From positions 1 through 35,748 of the forward strand of contig JAFIGT010000005.1 of assembly GCA_017849585.1 (NCBI GenBank): a stretch of 35,748 nucleotides of DNA, in the 5' to 3' direction. This DNA is from Verrucomicrobium sp. Lineage in GTDB: Bacteria; Verrucomicrobiota; Verrucomicrobiia; Methylacidiphilales; UBA1321. Positions 1 to 7,415 of this stretch are shown piece by piece. Position 1 is the stretch's first letter; each line of letters opens with the position of its first letter. The position numbers and the translations under genes were made by a program. The notes beneath the pieces were generated by a model that made no database searches, was not told the DNA's origin, and was given only the letters and a program-made list of their open reading frames with translations.

Positions 1-23
1 ATCAAAAACGCAATGGGAGGATT

Positions 24-72
24 CTCAAGGAAATCATTTCCTTGAGCGGGGGTATGGGGGCAGCGCCCCCAT
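24..72. terminator. Tandem perfect inverted repeats after the DUF6600-like gene
   Basis: Two hairpins lie side by side just past the stop codon of the minus-strand gene ending at 72. One has arms 24-34 and 36-46 (11 bp, 1-nt centre; core CTCAAGG/CCTTGAG). The other has arms 54-61 and 65-72 (ATGGGGGC/GCCCCCAT, 3-nt loop). A T-run appears on the minus strand only further on, near positions 4-8, so this is either an atypical transcription stop or a REP-like palindromic repeat. The structure is seen directly; the role is inferred. Confidence 0.45.
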
Positions 73-1181
73 CATTTCGAGCGGAAGTTGGCGGGCTTGG
101 AGGCGGGTGTCGCGGGCTCCGATTTTTCTGCCGGTTTGGCGGGAGTAGAAGTGGTCGCGGTCGGCGCGGGAGCCGGCGCTTCCGGTGCCGAGTTCGTCGT
201 GGTGGGCGTGCTGCCGTCGATGATGAGCGTGCCGTGTTCGAGCACGCGGCTGACCTTCTCGCGGTTCGCTTTGCGAGCGGGCGGATTGTGCCAGACATCG
301 ATGCGGCGCTGGATGCCTTCGGCATCCTGAAAAAGCTCGGGACGATAGACGTAAAGATCGAGCGGCTTGAGAGGGTTCGGCTTCACCTCGAAATAATACG
401 AGGGAAGGCTCATGACCGTGTAGATCGGCGGTTTCTTTTCCTTGCCGTGGTCATTTGTCGCATGGATTGGTGCTGGCCCAGCCGGAGCCGCCACGATGAT
501 CGGGCTGGCATCGTCCCCGCCGGAAATATTGAGGGTCTGCGCGGGCGGCGCCATGGTCTGTTCGGCCAGGAAAGACTTGGCCACACCGTAAGCGTCGAAC
601 GGATCGGGTCCATTGCGGTCGAGTTCGCGCCAGGAGACGAAGGTGTGGTTGATCGATTCGGATTGTTCCAGGATCGGCTTGGACACGAGGCCGGTCACGA
701 CTTCGGTAGCCATGAACGTCTTGGTTAATTTCTCGCGCGGCAGGAAGATCCACTCTTCGGGCCGGGCATAGCGGGTGGCTTCCGGCTCGGTCATTTCGCC
801 GAAGCGGTTGGTCGGTGTGGGTCGCCAGCCAATCATTTGCGGCGTGCCGCGCCATTCCACCTTGGCCGGTTGCCAGTTGCCGTCGGGTTTCCAGCGCCAG
901 ATGTTGTCGGTGCCGAGAAGCCAGACGCCGTAGTGGTCGGTGGCCCAACTGAATGGTCGCTGTCCTTGCCAGTACCAGCCAAAGTCGGTGTAGAGCCAGC
1001 GGCCCTCGGTCATGGGGACATAGGGCTCAAATGGTTCGTACAACCAGACGGTTTCCTTGGTCCATTTGCCGTAGGGATTGAGCAGCTGCAGGAAGGTATC
1101 GAAATCGGTTTTCGTCCGCTCGGTGAACGGGGCGGCCGCTCCGAGAAGGAGAGTCCCAGCTAGAATCAAGGTCCGCAACAT
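72..1181 (-). CDS. Exported Trp/Tyr-rich protein, DUF6600-like
   Basis: A 369-residue protein with a short hydrophobic signal sequence (residues 1-17, ending in an AAA-like site), so probably periplasmic or outer-membrane associated. The mature N-terminal half is rich in aromatic residues in a repeated Gly-x-Trp pattern (PYGKW, EGRW, FGWYW, YGVWLL, IGWRP), which resembles DUF6600-type proteins. The middle (about 210-310) is ordinary soluble sequence, and the last 50 residues are an Ala/Pro/Thr/Lys-rich low-complexity tail. The ATG at 1181 is the start directly preceding the signal peptide; no strong Shine-Dalgarno is visible. No enzymatic motif is seen and the function is unknown. The family link is by pattern only. 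Confidence 0.8.
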   Translation of the reverse strand: MLRTLILAGTLLLGAAAPFTERTKTDFDTFLQLLNPYGKWTKETVWLYEPFEPYVPMTEGRWLYTDFGWYWQGQRPFSWATDHYGVWLLGTDNIWRWKPDGNWQPAKVEWRGTPQMIGWRPTPTNRFGEMTEPEATRYARPEEWIFLPREKLTKTFMATEVVTGLVSKPILEQSESINHTFVSWRELDRNGPDPFDAYGVAKSFLAEQTMAPPAQTLNISGGDDASPIIVAAPAGPAPIHATNDHGKEKKPPIYTVMSLPSYYFEVKPNPLKPLDLYVYRPELFQDAEGIQRRIDVWHNPPARKANREKVSRVLEHGTLIIDGSTPTTTNSAPEAPAPAPTATTSTPAKPAEKSEPATPASKPANFRSK

Positions 1182-1260
1182 AGGGAAGGCAACTGATGAT
1201 GCCGTGATCCGCCCCCCTTGCGCAAGCGGAGAGCGGGACGGTCACCCAATTGTAACGTAT

Positions 1261-2340
1261 TTATTTACCGGGATAATGCCAGATCTCTTTGATCGAGGTG
1301 AATTTCACATGCAGGTCGCGCTGGGCGGGCAGCGGATCGCCCACGTTGTCCTCGGCGAGCATTGCGAGCTGTTCGCCAAAGTGGAGCCAGCGCGGGAGTA
1401 GCCGTTTGGACAACCAGGCTGCCGCCAGCGGGTAACGCCACGGCACGGTGTAGAAGAGAAAGGTACGCCACGCGCGCGCCACGAGAAGCAAAGCCGCCCA
1501 CACGGTCGCAAGCACAACCGCCAGCAGACCGGAGATCAAGCCGTAACAGGCAAAGATCGCGGTGAGTACGGGAATTCCCATCAGTGCAGTCCAGAGCAGC
1601 GACCGCAGAAGGAATCCGATGGCTGTGCGGTCCAATCGCGCCTTCACGCCTTGCTGTTGTGCGAGGAACACAAAGAGTTCGCTCCAACTGAGTGTCTCCG
1701 CTCCGCAGACATCGTAGGTTTTCCCCACCGCGGCGGAATTGCTGAGTGCGCGGACGAAGGCCAGCGCCGTTTCCTGCAACGAGATCGGTTGCACGCGGGC
1801 CGTGCCGCCGCCGAGATTCGGGAGGGTGTAGAAATTCCAAAAATCGAGTGGAGATCGCAGGAAAGCGGCGAGGACGTTAAGCGATTTGTCGCCGGGACCG
1901 TAAATGAGCGAGGGACGCAGGATGGTCCAGTCGAGGCCACTGTGCCGGACGAGTTCCTCTGCCGCCCATTTCGTTTGGTGATAACGCGAGATGGCATCGG
2001 GACGTGTGCCGAGCGCGCTCATGTGGACAAACCGGGGCACTCCCGCCACGCAGGCCGCCGCGAGCACGTTGGCCGTGGCTTCCACATGCGCTTGTTCAAA
2101 GGAAACGGTTGGGGTCTCGTGAATGATCCCCACGAGATGCACAACGGCGTTGACCCCTTGCATCGCGGGCACGAGCGAGGTGGAATCAAGCACGTCCCCA
2201 ACGACGACTTCGCAATCGTGGCAGGAAGCCTGGGCGCGATGCGGATGCCGGGCCAGCACGCGAACCCGGTGACCCGCGGCCTGCAATTGCCGGACCAGCT
2301 CAGTTCCCACAAAACCCGTACCGCCTGTGACAAGGATCAT
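1261..2340 (-). CDS. NAD(P)-binding SDR/epimerase-like protein with C-terminal membrane segments (NDUFA9-like)
   Basis: An extended/atypical short-chain dehydrogenase of 359 residues. It opens directly with the Rossmann motif TGGTGFVG (residues about 5-12), followed by an acidic residue after strand 3 (VVGDVLD) and a YHQTKWAAEE segment in the position of the SDR Tyr-x-x-x-Lys pair. This pattern fits complex I subunit NDUFA9/YfcH-like proteins, which bind nucleotide but often have no proven catalytic role. Oddly, about residues 240-290 form two strongly hydrophobic segments (for example LLAVVLATVWAALLLVA) before a final soluble tail (AMLAEDNVGDP), implying membrane anchoring. The ATG at 2340 is chosen because the Rossmann motif follows at once; a TTG at 2358 would add six residues. 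The substrate is unknown. Confidence 0.85.
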   Translation of the reverse strand: MILVTGGTGFVGTELVRQLQAAGHRVRVLARHPHRAQASCHDCEVVVGDVLDSTSLVPAMQGVNAVVHLVGIIHETPTVSFEQAHVEATANVLAAACVAGVPRFVHMSALGTRPDAISRYHQTKWAAEELVRHSGLDWTILRPSLIYGPGDKSLNVLAAFLRSPLDFWNFYTLPNLGGGTARVQPISLQETALAFVRALSNSAAVGKTYDVCGAETLSWSELFVFLAQQQGVKARLDRTAIGFLLRSLLWTALMGIPVLTAIFACYGLISGLLAVVLATVWAALLLVARAWRTFLFYTVPWRYPLAAAWLSKRLLPRWLHFGEQLAMLAEDNVGDPLPAQRDLHVKFTSIKEIWHYPGK

Positions 2341-2432
2341 ATGGAGACTAGACTGCAATATTCCCGCTCGACTTCAACCTGATAAGAGGTTGCAATGGAA
2401 ACTCCGCGCCGTATTGTCACGATTCGATTCCC

Positions 2433-3083
2433 ATGACCGTTCACGAGATCAAACATTCCCTCTCGGAAGACTTGCGTTCCCTGTTGCCACCGGAACCGGG
2501 GAAAAGCGTGCCGCTCCAGCATATCTTCTCAATCATGGTCGGGCGTGGTTTCGCCCTGCTGATCCTGATGTTCAGCTTTCCCTTCCTCCTGCCACTGCCA
2601 TTGCCGGGACTGTCCGTGCCGTTCGGGGTGGTGATCGCGCTGTGCGGCCTGCGCCTGTGCCTGGCGCAAAAACCGTGGCTGCCGCAGTTCCTGCTCAAGA
2701 CAAAGATCCATTACGGGACGCTCGCCTTGCTGGTGGACAAAGGCGTGTGGCTGGCCGGAAAGGTGGAGAAAGTGCTCAAGCCGCGGCTGCTGTTTCTCTC
2801 CTCCGGGGAATTTCATTTCCGCGTGCATGGGCTGATGTTCATTTGCATGGGAACACTGCTGGCCCTGCCGTTGCCGCCGGGGACGAATCTGCCGCCCGCG
2901 CTTTCGATCGTGCTGTTGTGTCTGGGCATGATGGAGCGCGACGGGTACTTCATCCTTGCCTCGTATGTCGTGGGATTTCTCACGGCCATTTTCTTTGCCA
3001 CACTGTTTGCCGGAGCGTACTGGATTATTCTCGCAGGCTGGGAAAAACTTTTCGCGGCTTTGTATTTCATTCACGCGGTTTAG
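2433..3083 (+). CDS. ExoD-family membrane protein
   Basis: A 216-residue integral membrane protein matching the ExoD family (exopolysaccharide synthesis, ExoD). The N-terminus contains an amphipathic regulatory-looking segment, LSEDLRSLLP. It is followed by a conserved GRGFALLILMFSFPFLLP helix, a second hydrophobic stretch (VPFGVVIALCGLRLCLAQ) and two more helices near the C-terminus. The length is normal for the family. ExoD was named for an effect on exopolysaccharide and alkali tolerance in rhizobia; the biochemical activity is unknown. The ATG at 2433 has no strong Shine-Dalgarno. It diverges from the SDR gene, with 92 bp between the starts, so that stretch probably carries both promoters. 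Confidence 0.85.
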   Translation: MTVHEIKHSLSEDLRSLLPPEPGKSVPLQHIFSIMVGRGFALLILMFSFPFLLPLPLPGLSVPFGVVIALCGLRLCLAQKPWLPQFLLKTKIHYGTLALLVDKGVWLAGKVEKVLKPRLLFLSSGEFHFRVHGLMFICMGTLLALPLPPGTNLPPALSIVLLCLGMMERDGYFILASYVVGFLTAIFFATLFAGAYWIILAGWEKLFAALYFIHAV

Positions 3084-3135
3084 ACAACTCGCGAATGCCA
3101 TTGCTCCGGAGCAAACCTTTGCTATCGTTTTTCTC

Positions 3136-3714
3136 ATGATGAAAAAGTCCCTCCTCGCCCTCTCCAGTATCGCCCTGCTGCTGATGGCCTCCTCCGGCCT
3201 CGCCGCCACCGCGTTCGAAGCCCGACAGATCGCCGAAAAAATGCTCAGCGACCAGGCTCGCGGCAAGCTCATCAAGGCGGTCGCCCAAAAAGGGGAATCG
3301 GTCACGCCCGACTCCTGGCGCTTCATTTTCTTTGATCCGTTCGCCTCGCAAAATGGCCGCCTGATTGTGGTAACCGGCAAGGCTGTGACGGAAATCCGCG
3401 ATGGCTATGTCGAGCTGGATGAAGTCCGTCTGGCCGCCTACAAGGAAGACGAGATCATCCCGACCTCCGAGCTGAAGATCGATTCCGACAAGGCGCTCGC
3501 CATCGTGCAAAAAGCCGCACTGATGCAGACGGTCAAACTCAGCGCCGTGCAGTATGAATTGAAAAAGAGCAAGGGCAATGTGGCCCCGGTCTGGACCCTG
3601 ACCCTGTTCGCCGACGTCAAGGGCGTGTCGAAGGAAATCGGAACGGCCAAGCTCTCGGCCGAAACCGGCCAAATCTTCGACCTGAAAATCGATAACCAGA
3701 AGCTGGCCAAGTAA
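3136..3714 (+). CDS. Small exported protein, PepSY-like
   Basis: A 192-residue protein beginning MMKKSLLALSSIALLLMASS with a signal peptidase I site after GLAA, hence periplasmic. The mature part has two alpha+beta repeats: one follows the signal (AFEARQIAEKMLSDQ... VTGKAVTEIRDGYVELDEV) and one is at the C-terminus (SDKALAIVQKAAL... WTLTLFADVKGV... AKLSAETGQIFDLKID). The second resembles PepSY-type domains, in which a helix is followed by strands ending in a D/ETG turn. PepSY domains are proposed protease inhibitors or sensors. The start could equally be the second ATG at 3139. It lies 52 bp after the ExoD gene and 14 bp before the amidase gene, on the same strand, so co-transcription is plausible. 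Confidence 0.75.
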   Translation: MMKKSLLALSSIALLLMASSGLAATAFEARQIAEKMLSDQARGKLIKAVAQKGESVTPDSWRFIFFDPFASQNGRLIVVTGKAVTEIRDGYVELDEVRLAAYKEDEIIPTSELKIDSDKALAIVQKAALMQTVKLSAVQYELKKSKGNVAPVWTLTLFADVKGVSKEIGTAKLSAETGQIFDLKIDNQKLAK

Positions 3715-3728
3715 CCCCTCCTCCAGTC

Positions 3729-4991
3729 GTGCGATACCTCACACGACTTCTGGGCGTCTTGTTGATCGCCGCGACCGCTGGCACCCTTCCGGTGCAGGCG
3801 GCGCGGCTGACGCCCCTCGCCACCACGCCCGATTGGTCGCGATTGGAAGCCTACCAATATACGATCACCCGCGCGGAATTTCTGCGCCTGATCAACGAGG
3901 TCTATTCGCCCGATGGCGGTTTTTGGAAATATTGCCAGCTCGGCGATGACCGCGTTCTCCTTTTTTCCGACACGCTGAAAACCGAGCCGCTCGCGGCGCT
4001 GCACTTCGCGCCGGATGAAGCAAGCCGACGACCGCTGCCGGTGGATTTCTCGCCCATGGCCCGCGTGTCTGCCACCGCGACGAAGGAACGTCCCCTCGAA
4101 GGCGTGACGATCTGTCTGGACCCCGGTCACGTCGGTGGCGAGTGGGCCAAGCTGGAGGAGCGCTTCTTCCAGATGCCGCCCGATCCGCCCATCGAGGAAG
4201 CGGAGCTGAACTGGATCACCTGCCAGCGCATCGCGGAGAAACTCGAGGCGCTCGGTGCACGCGTGACATGGAGCAAGTCGCACAATGAACCGGTCACGAA
4301 GCTGCGGCCGGAGCAACTCCGCGATGAAGCGATCCTTTCCATCGCGGCGAGCGGAGGTAACTGGCCGTTGACATTCGACCCGGCGAAGATCTTGCAGCAG
4401 ATCGATGATCGCGCGAACTCGCTCTTCTACCGCACCGCGGAAATCCGCGCGCGGGCCGAGGCCGTGGCCAAGCTGAAGCCCGATCTGACGCTCTGCGTGC
4501 ATTACAATGCCGGCGCGTGGGGCGATGTGAAGAACCCGCAACTCGTGGAGCAAAGCAAGCTGGTGTACTTCATCAACGGCGCGTATTCGGAAGGCGAGCT
4601 TTCGTACGACGACCAGAAGTTCGAACTGTTGATCAAGCTCCTCGACCGCACGGCCCCGCTCGAACAGCGCGGCGCGGAATTTGTCGCGAAGGAGATGCTG
4701 GAGCGTTTCAAGATGACGCCGGAGACGTACGCAAACTGGAGTGCGGTGAAAAAGATCGGTTCTGTGCCGGGTGTTTTTGCCCGCAATCTGCTGGCAAACC
4801 GCTCCTTCCCCGGTCCGGTGATTTTCATTGAGGGGCCGTACATGAATGCGCGCGATGCGTACCCGTGGTTGATCGCGGGGGATTATGAGGGCACCAAGGA
4901 AATCAATGGCGTCGCGAAGCCAAGCATCTTTCGCGAAATGGCCGACGCGGTGGTGGCGGGCGTGGTGCGGTATTTCGAGCGTCCACAATAA
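3729..4991 (+). CDS. Exported N-acetylmuramoyl-L-alanine amidase-like zinc hydrolase
   Basis: A 420-residue exported protein with a GTG start and a signal peptide through residue 24 (PVQA). The Amidase_3 fold is recognised by ICLDPGHVGG (zinc His134), the EEAELN segment (candidate zinc Glu157/159), LCVHYNAGAW (zinc His258) and a late FIEGPYMNA segment (candidate catalytic Glu368). The expected role is cleavage of the muramyl-Ala amide in peptidoglycan. Two features are unusual: an N-terminal domain of about 100 residues (25-125), and long insertions between the metal ligands (about 180-245 and 265-340), much longer than in AmiC-type enzymes. Amidase_3 enzymes can be autoinhibited by an inserted helix, and these insertions could serve that purpose. 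Substrate specificity is not established. Confidence 0.8.
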   Translation: MRYLTRLLGVLLIAATAGTLPVQAARLTPLATTPDWSRLEAYQYTITRAEFLRLINEVYSPDGGFWKYCQLGDDRVLLFSDTLKTEPLAALHFAPDEASRRPLPVDFSPMARVSATATKERPLEGVTICLDPGHVGGEWAKLEERFFQMPPDPPIEEAELNWITCQRIAEKLEALGARVTWSKSHNEPVTKLRPEQLRDEAILSIAASGGNWPLTFDPAKILQQIDDRANSLFYRTAEIRARAEAVAKLKPDLTLCVHYNAGAWGDVKNPQLVEQSKLVYFINGAYSEGELSYDDQKFELLIKLLDRTAPLEQRGAEFVAKEMLERFKMTPETYANWSAVKKIGSVPGVFARNLLANRSFPGPVIFIEGPYMNARDAYPWLIAGDYEGTKEINGVAKPSIFREMADAVVAGVVRYFERPQ

Positions 4992-5010
4992 GCAGGGGGT
5001 TCTTTCCCAA

Positions 5011-5207
5011 AAAAGAGCGTCGACAACGCGCGACAAGAGTCGACCGCCTCTGTTGACTGTCGTGTCGGTGTCGACGAGAACCGCCAATTTGAAATTTGAG
5101 ATTTCATGGGGAGCCGGAACTGTGGCATGCCCTCATTAAATCACAAATCCAACCGGAGCGTTTGCGTTAGGTTGGCTACGTTGGCTAGGTGTGCGATATT
5201 TTACGCG
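5011..5207. repeat. Dispersed intergenic element, copy A
   Basis: The convergent intergenic region between the amidase and exonuclease genes is occupied by an element that recurs, diverged, at about 24282-24476. Shared landmarks, in the same order and orientation, are: an A-run leading to AGCGTCGAC (5016-5024), ACTCTGTTG-like sequence (CCTCTGTTG at 5047-5055), GAGATTTCA (5098-5106), and an identical 34-bp core at 5158-5191 ending TTGGCTACGTTGGCTAGGTG, followed by an AT-rich palindromic tail. The distance from GCGTCGAC to the core is 141 bp here and 138 bp in the other copy. Copy A also has a long inverted repeat (CGTCGACA at 5018 with TGTCGACG near 5070). The tail touches the exonuclease stop codon. 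Confidence 0.75.
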
Positions 5208-5776
5208 CCGTGGGCGATGACGCCCGATCCGCATGGCACGGGGCAGGCGTAGAAATCGGTGCTGAGTTGCGCCCACATGCGGCGCACGGCTTCGGCGAGA
5301 ATGGAGACGTCGCCGCGGGCATCGTGCCGCCGGTGGCCGTCACTGGTGAGTTGGAGCCGGGACATCACGTTATCGAGACCGTGCCCGCCGCGACCGCCCC
5401 AGAGGCGGCGCGAGAAAGCCATGGAGTCGACAAAGCGGACGGGACGGGTGGGCAATCCCTCGCGCGCGCAGGATTCGCGGATGAAGGGCATGTCGAAGCG
5501 TTGCCCGTTGTGCGCGATGAGCAGGGCGTCTCCCGCGAATTGGGAGAAAGCGTGCAGGGCTTCGCGCGCGCCGGGGGCGTTTTCGACATGGGCGTTGGTG
5601 ATACCGGTGTAGGAGGCGATGAAGGGCGAGATGCGGCCGCGCGGCTTGACGTAGGTGGAGAAGAATTCGGATTCGAGCACGGCGCCGGATTTCATGCGCA
5701 CGCCGGCGATCTGAATAATTTCATCGCGGTACGGAGAAAGCCCGGTCGTCTCCAAATCGAAAATCACCACTTCCAT
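5201..5776 (-). CDS. DnaQ-like 3'-5' exonuclease (DEDDh)
   Basis: A 191-residue single-domain exonuclease of the DnaQ/RNase T superfamily. The ExoI motif is IFDLETTGL (Asp7, Glu9). Exo II is IAHNGQRFDMPF (Asp95). The Exo III epsilon form is HDARGDV, with His151 and Asp156 spaced as in the DEDDh subgroup. It should remove nucleotides from 3' ends using two metal ions. The protein resembles the exonuclease subunit of DNA polymerase III or the PolC insert, but it has no clamp-binding or polymerase domain, so whether it proofreads or acts in repair or RNA turnover is open. The ATG at 5776 sits three residues before the first strand. It stands alone, downstream of the ribosomal-protein operon terminator. 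Confidence 0.9.
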   Translation of the reverse strand: MEVVIFDLETTGLSPYRDEIIQIAGVRMKSGAVLESEFFSTYVKPRGRISPFIASYTGITNAHVENAPGAREALHAFSQFAGDALLIAHNGQRFDMPFIRESCAREGLPTRPVRFVDSMAFSRRLWGGRGGHGLDNVMSRLQLTSDGHRRHDARGDVSILAEAVRRMWAQLSTDFYACPVPCGSGVIAHGA

Positions 5777-5922
5777 GTGGAAAGTCTATACGGGTAATGA
5801 ACTGCGATGCAACCGCGGCTTGCTTGAGCAGCCCCGGTTGATGGCGGGGATTCATGCTCTCGAGACTTACGGTCGCCAAAGGCCCCTCTATCATGAGGGG
5901 TGGGGCGCTGTCCTGCCGGGAA

Positions 5923-5962
5923 CAAAAGCAGCGCCGCCCCTGGATGACAGGGATCGGCGCTG
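5923..5962 (-). terminator. Intrinsic terminator of the ffh-rplS operon
   Basis: Read on the minus strand, 66 bp after the rplS stop, the arms CAGCGCCG (5962-5955) and CGGCGCTG (5936-5929) pair perfectly. The stem can extend inward through CCCTG/CAGGGG-type pairs, and it is followed by CTTTTGTT. This is a standard Rho-independent terminator. The strand of the stem at 5929-5934 can also pair with GCGCTG at 5905-5910, and a further hairpin (CCCCTC/GAGGGG, 5883-5900) lies beyond. Apart from these hairpins, I see no gene in 5777-6028. Confidence 0.8.
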
Positions 5963-6028
5963 ATCAGGGGTTCGGGTCCGATATCTGAATCGAACCGCGA
6001 ACTCGGATAAGCAAACAGCAGGTCGAGC

Positions 6029-6418
6029 TTAGGCTTTTGCGGGGACTTTGGCGGCCTTGGAGGCGGCTTTGGCCACGAGATCTTCCTTCACGTTCGTGGC
6101 TTCCTTGCCCTTGCGACCGCGCAGGTAGTAAAGCTTGGAACGGCGGACCTTGCCGGTGCGTTCGACTTCGATCTTTTCGATGCGGGGGGAATGGAGGGGG
6201 AACACGCGTTCGACACCTTCGCCGTAGCTGATGCGGCGGACGGTGAACTTTTCGTTCACGCCACGGCTGGCGCGGGAAATGACGACGCCGGCGAAGATCT
6301 GCACGCGATCCTTGTCGCCTTCACGGACGCGGGTGTGGACCTTGACGGTGTCGCCCACATTGAAATTGGCGCGATCGGCCTTGATCTGTTCGCCTTCGAT
6401 TTTCTGTATGATTTTCAT
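6029..6418 (-). CDS. rplS: 50S ribosomal protein L19
   Basis: A 129-residue L19 protein of the large ribosomal subunit, located at the 30S-50S interface. The family signatures [20 protein letters not shown], then [20 protein letters not shown], then a [18 protein letters not shown] segment, and [14 protein letters not shown] are all present in order. A short Lys/Ala-rich tail ([13 protein letters not shown]) extends past the usual end. The ATG at 6418 overlaps the trmD stop codon as ATGA, which indicates translational coupling. A purine-rich AAAGAGAAG lies just upstream. It is the last gene of the operon. Confidence 0.97.
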   Translation of the reverse strand: MKIIQKIEGEQIKADRANFNVGDTVKVHTRVREGDKDRVQIFAGVVISRASRGVNEKFTVRRISYGEGVERVFPLHSPRIEKIEVERTGKVRRSKLYYLRGRKGKEATNVKEDLVAKAASKAAKVPAKA

Positions 6419-7116
6419 ATCTCTTCTCTTTGCTGTTGGTTCAGTAAATCCGGCCTGGTCCTTGCGGTTTTCAGGCGGCTTTGCTCCTGGCGCCAGGCCG
6501 CGATTTCGGCGTGGTTCCCTGATAACAAAACGGGTGGGACGGTCCAACCCCGGAACTCTTCGGGCCGGGTGTATTGGGGACCTTCAACCAAATTGCCAGC
6601 GGCGAACGATTCTTCCGCGGTGCTGGATTCGTTGCCGACAACGCCCGGCAGGAGGCGGACGACGGCGTCAATGACCACGAGCGCGGGCAGCGCGCCGTTG
6701 GTGAGGACGAAGTCGCCAATGGAAAGTTCATCGTGCGCGAGGTGCTCGCGGACGCGTTCATCGAAGCCCTCGTAGTGGCCGCAGAGGAGGATGATCCGGT
6801 CGAGCCGGGAGTACTCCATCGCGCGGGGCTGGCGAAAGACCTGGCCGCCGGGGGAAAACAGGACGACGCGGCCCGGTTTTTCGTCGAGAGCCTGGACGGC
6901 CTCGATGCAGCGGAAGATGGGTTCGCACTTGAGGAGCATGCCGGGACCGCCGCCGTAGGGTTTTTCATCGACGGTGCGGTGCTTGTCGAGGGCGTAGTCG
7001 CGGAGTTGGTGGAGGACGATGTGCACGAGACCGCGTTCCTGGGCGCGGCCCAGAATGCTGTGCTCCAAGACTCCCTGGAGTATCTCGGGGAATAGGGTGA
7101 TGACATCGATCCTCAC
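6415..7116 (-). CDS. trmD: tRNA (guanine-N1)-methyltransferase TrmD
   Basis: A 233-residue SPOUT methyltransferase that makes m1G37 in tRNAs reading CCN and related codons, preventing +1 frameshifting. Visible signatures are [11 protein letters not shown] at the N-terminus, the YGGGPGM loop, [12 protein letters not shown], and the knot segment [20 protein letters not shown] followed by RLLPGVVG. The usual reading is GHYEGVDERV and LTGGELPA, so this protein has Phe for Val and Asn-Gly-Ala for Gly-Gly-Glu in two conserved spots. The start is GTG at 7116, placed directly before the first beta strand; no clear Shine-Dalgarno is seen. It lies 21 bp after khpA and overlaps rplS by 4 bp. Confidence 0.96.
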   Translation of the reverse strand: MRIDVITLFPEILQGVLEHSILGRAQERGLVHIVLHQLRDYALDKHRTVDEKPYGGGPGMLLKCEPIFRCIEAVQALDEKPGRVVLFSPGGQVFRQPRAMEYSRLDRIILLCGHYEGFDERVREHLAHDELSIGDFVLTNGALPALVVIDAVVRLLPGVVGNESSTAEESFAAGNLVEGPQYTRPEEFRGWTVPPVLLSGNHAEIAAWRQEQSRLKTARTRPDLLNQQQREEI

Positions 7117-7137
7117 AAATAGGACAGCCCGCTGCGA

Positions 7138-7383
7138 TTACGCAGCCGGGCTGGTTTCCAGAATTTCCACCACCACGCGCGTATCGGCCTTCGAGGCGGC
7201 GGCATTCAGCAGCGTCCGGATGGCGCTGATGGTGCGACCGTTCTTGCCAATCACCTTGCCAATGTCAGCCGGGTTGAGGCTGACTTTGAAGGTGATGATT
7301 TTGTCCCCGGGCACCTCACACACATCCACGTCGTCTGGGTATTCCACCAGACGTCGCAGGACGAGATCGAGAAAGTGCTTCAT
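7138..7383 (-). CDS. khpA: KH-domain RNA-binding protein KhpA
   Basis: An 81-residue protein made almost entirely of one type II KH domain. The RNA-binding GxxG loop is visible as IGKVIGKNGRTISAIRTLL. Upstream are the LVLRRLVEYPDDVDV helix and strand typical of the KhpA/YlqC/UPF0109 family. It is expected to bind RNA, often as a partner of KhpB/Jag in control of cell elongation and small-RNA function. The position between rpsP and trmD matches the Firmicutes-type order ffh-rpsP-khpA-rimM-trmD-rplS, except that rimM is missing here. The ATG at 7383 is 33 bp after the rpsP stop. Confidence 0.93.
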   Translation of the reverse strand: MKHFLDLVLRRLVEYPDDVDVCEVPGDKIITFKVSLNPADIGKVIGKNGRTISAIRTLLNAAASKADTRVVVEILETSPAA

Positions 7384-7415
7384 GGAACTTCACGCGGGGT
7401 GACCGGGATCGGTTG

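Noticed and set aside
42-728. A 228-residue open frame on the plus strand opposite the first gene
   Set aside because: Shadow of a signal-peptide-bearing minus-strand gene; Arg/Gly-rich composition.
3438-5087. A 549-residue open frame on the minus strand opposite the amidase gene
   Set aside because: Arg/His-rich composition, no motif, and full overlap with an exported protein with catalytic residues on the other strand.
5975-6010. A TTCGATT-like stretch resembling a tRNA T-loop
   Set aside because: The flanks do not pair as a T-arm and no acceptor, D or anticodon stems are found around it.
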